Assembly (NCBI GenBank): GCA_964482535.1
Contig: CAYZXU010000138.1
Span: 1-5,607, forward strand
Length of the DNA: 5,607 nucleotides
Reading direction: 5' to 3'
From: CAYZXU01 sp964482535
GTDB lineage: Bacteria > Desulfobacterota > Desulfobacteria > Desulfobacterales > BuS5
In this document: positions 4,639-5,607 of the stretch, piece by piece
Layout: each line of letters starts with the position of its first letter
Numbering within the stretch: position 1 is the stretch's first letter
The notes under the pieces: generated by a model
Told to the model about the DNA's origin: nothing
The model's database searches: none
Seen by the model: the letters and a program-made list of their open reading frames with translations, nothing else
Translations under genes and position numbers: made by a program

Positions 4639-5199
4639 GAAAGATGGCATGCTATTAGTGCTCTAGGTATTGCCGTTGCCAGGCTATCTCAAACGGACAT
4701 GGAAGCAGCCAGGGTAGTTATTCGGAGGTTCATGTGGCAGTTAAACGACGAATCAGGAGGCATAGGGTGGGGTTGTCCTGAGGCTATGGGGGAAGCCCTT
4801 AGAAATAGTAAACCCTTGGCCAGGGAATACTCGCACATCCTGCTTTCCTTTGTTGATCCAAAAGGAAATATGCTGGACAATGAAAATCTTGTGGAAGCAG
4901 CACTGTGGGGATTAGCGAGGGTTGCTGAAAAACATCCGGACACCTTGCAAAGAGCTACCGAAGTAATGCCTGCATATATAAATCAAACAAAAACTGAAGT
5001 GTGCTGTTACTCATCACTCACTGTGTTATTTCTTGAACAACCTAAACGAGTTGATTATCGTAGAAAATTGCACGACATAATTCAACAACCGGTTTTTAGC
5101 AACACCATGCATTTTTACTGGAATGGCAAAATTTTAAGCCTCACTGCAAGGGAAATAATCCAGCTTTTTCTAGAAGACGATAAACCAGAGGCATCGTGA
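4639..5199 (+). CDS. HEAT-repeat-like protein, DVU0298 type (5' part cut by assembly gap)
   Basis: The frame is open from the gap edge to TGA at 5197-5199, giving 186 visible residues. The ATG at 4699 is internal: coding sequence upstream of it (E-R-W-H-A-I-S-A-L-G-I-A-V-A-R-L) matches the expected repeat helix. Helical pairs of HEAT type follow, with the striking stretch M-W-Q-L-N-D-E-S-G-G-I-G-W-G-C-P-E-A-M-G-E at about residues 32-52 of the visible part and later A-A-L-W-G-L-A-R-V-A. I associate these with an uncharacterised family found in Desulfovibrio and relatives (DVU0298). The biochemical role is unknown; HEAT-like solenoids usually mediate protein contacts. The C-terminal 60 residues look less repeat-like. 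The stop overlaps the tadA start (GTGA), implying translational coupling. I am sure it is a real gene, and the family name is recalled rather than tested. Confidence 0.75.
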   Translation, partial: ERWHAISALGIAVARLSQTDMEAARVVIRRFMWQLNDESGGIGWGCPEAMGEALRNSKPLAREYSHILLSFVDPKGNMLDNENLVEAALWGLARVAEKHPDTLQRATEVMPAYINQTKTEVCCYSSLTVLFLEQPKRVDYRRKLHDIIQQPVFSNTMHFYWNGKILSLTAREIIQLFLEDDKPEAS

Positions 5200-5607
5200 A
5201 AGAAAAGAACTCAGTTCAAGACGAAGCCATGATGAAACTTGCTCTGAAAATGGCGCTACAGGCCGAGCGGGCCGGTGAAGTGCCAGTCGGAGCGGTTGTT
5301 GTTGACGAAAAAGGAAAAATTCTCGCCCTTGCTCATAATGAACCTATATCATCCTGCGATCCTACAGCTCATGCTGAAATTGTGGCTATCCGCAAAGCGG
5401 CTCGAAGAGTTGGTAACTATAGGCTAACTGGATGCAGCTTGTATGTAACCCTTGATCCCTGTGTTATGTGCTATGGCGCTGTGATCCATGCCAGAATTAA
5501 GCGCCTGGTATATGGCGCCAATGATCCAAAGGCGGGTGCTTTTAGTTCTGCCATTGACTTGACAAAACCCCTGTATATTAATCATTATGTAGAGGTCAAA
5601 GGTGGAG
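5196..5607 (+). CDS. tadA: tRNA-specific adenosine deaminase TadA (C-terminus beyond window)
   Basis: There are 137 visible residues of a protein usually about 150-170 long. The zinc and catalytic residues are H59-A-E61 and P88-C89-V-M-C92, each two positions later than in E. coli TadA (H57, E59, C87, C90). Also present are E-V-P-V-G-A-V-V near the N-terminus, A-H-A-E-I, and G-A-N-D-P-K-A-G-A, where D110 corresponds to E. coli D108. The enzyme converts A34 to inosine in the anticodon of tRNA-Arg(ACG), so that one tRNA reads CGU, CGC and CGA. The start is the GTG overlapping the upstream TGA, with AGAGG close before it, and it gives the family's normal N-terminal length. An ATG at 5229 is the alternative. 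The usual L-E-P-C is L-D-P-C here, a mild variant. Confidence 0.96.
   Translation, partial: MKEKNSVQDEAMMKLALKMALQAERAGEVPVGAVVVDEKGKILALAHNEPISSCDPTAHAEIVAIRKAARRVGNYRLTGCSLYVTLDPCVMCYGAVIHARIKRLVYGANDPKAGAFSSAIDLTKPLYINHYVEVKGG

Overview
The window looks like draft sequence from an anaerobic, diderm bacterium, most likely a sulfate-reducing member of the Desulfobacterota. Three things point that way. There is a rubredoxin / ferritin-like diiron protein / ferredoxin cluster, and the ferredoxin resembles the Desulfovibrio-type single-cluster proteins, ending in C-P-x-x-C-I-H-W. The HEAT-like protein resembles the DVU0298-type family. The wall enzyme is a periplasmic YcbB-type L,D-transpeptidase. 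This assignment rests on protein resemblance alone. A run of 10 Ns at 4629-4638 marks a scaffold gap.

Layout. Positions 1-1044 (minus strand) hold the N-terminal 348 residues of a secreted YcbB-type L,D-transpeptidase whose catalytic domain lies beyond the left edge. Positions 1045-1463 hold no intact gene: they contain the transpeptidase promoter, an orphan rubredoxin promoter, a 61-bp rubredoxin remnant and a hairpin element. Positions 1464-2513 (minus) encode a secreted protein of unknown function with a C-terminal PAN/apple-type domain. Positions 2514-2877 are mostly non-coding. Positions 2878-3312 (minus) are a truncated second copy of the transpeptidase 5' end. From 3488 rightward, all on the plus strand, come rubredoxin, a ferritin-like (rubrerythrin-type) protein, a 4Fe-4S ferredoxin, a HEAT-like protein broken by an apparent stop and the assembly gap, and tadA running off the right edge.

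The main structural feature is a duplication. The block 'transpeptidase 5' end, divergent promoter region, rubredoxin' occurs twice in direct orientation, about 2.27 kb apart. The central 544 bp (661-1204 and 2929-3472) are identical base for base. The homologous sequence on both sides is clearly diverged: scattered substitutions and an 8-bp indel on the left, and a 91-bp deletion plus 4 mismatches in 61 bp on the right. Each copy keeps one working half: the left copy has the intact transpeptidase and a dead rubredoxin, the right copy has the intact rubredoxin and a truncated transpeptidase. The PAN-domain gene sits between them. An identical core with diverged flanks suggests gene conversion between old paralogous copies, or consensus collapse by the assembler.

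The plus-strand genes form a plausible operon (gaps of 21, 92 and 2 bases, then an overlap). Rubredoxin and the ferritin-like protein would act as an electron donor and a diiron peroxide reductase in oxidative-stress defence, with the ferredoxin as a further low-potential carrier. The HEAT-like protein and tadA (wobble-inosine tRNA editing) are translationally coupled to each other but not obviously related in function to the redox genes.
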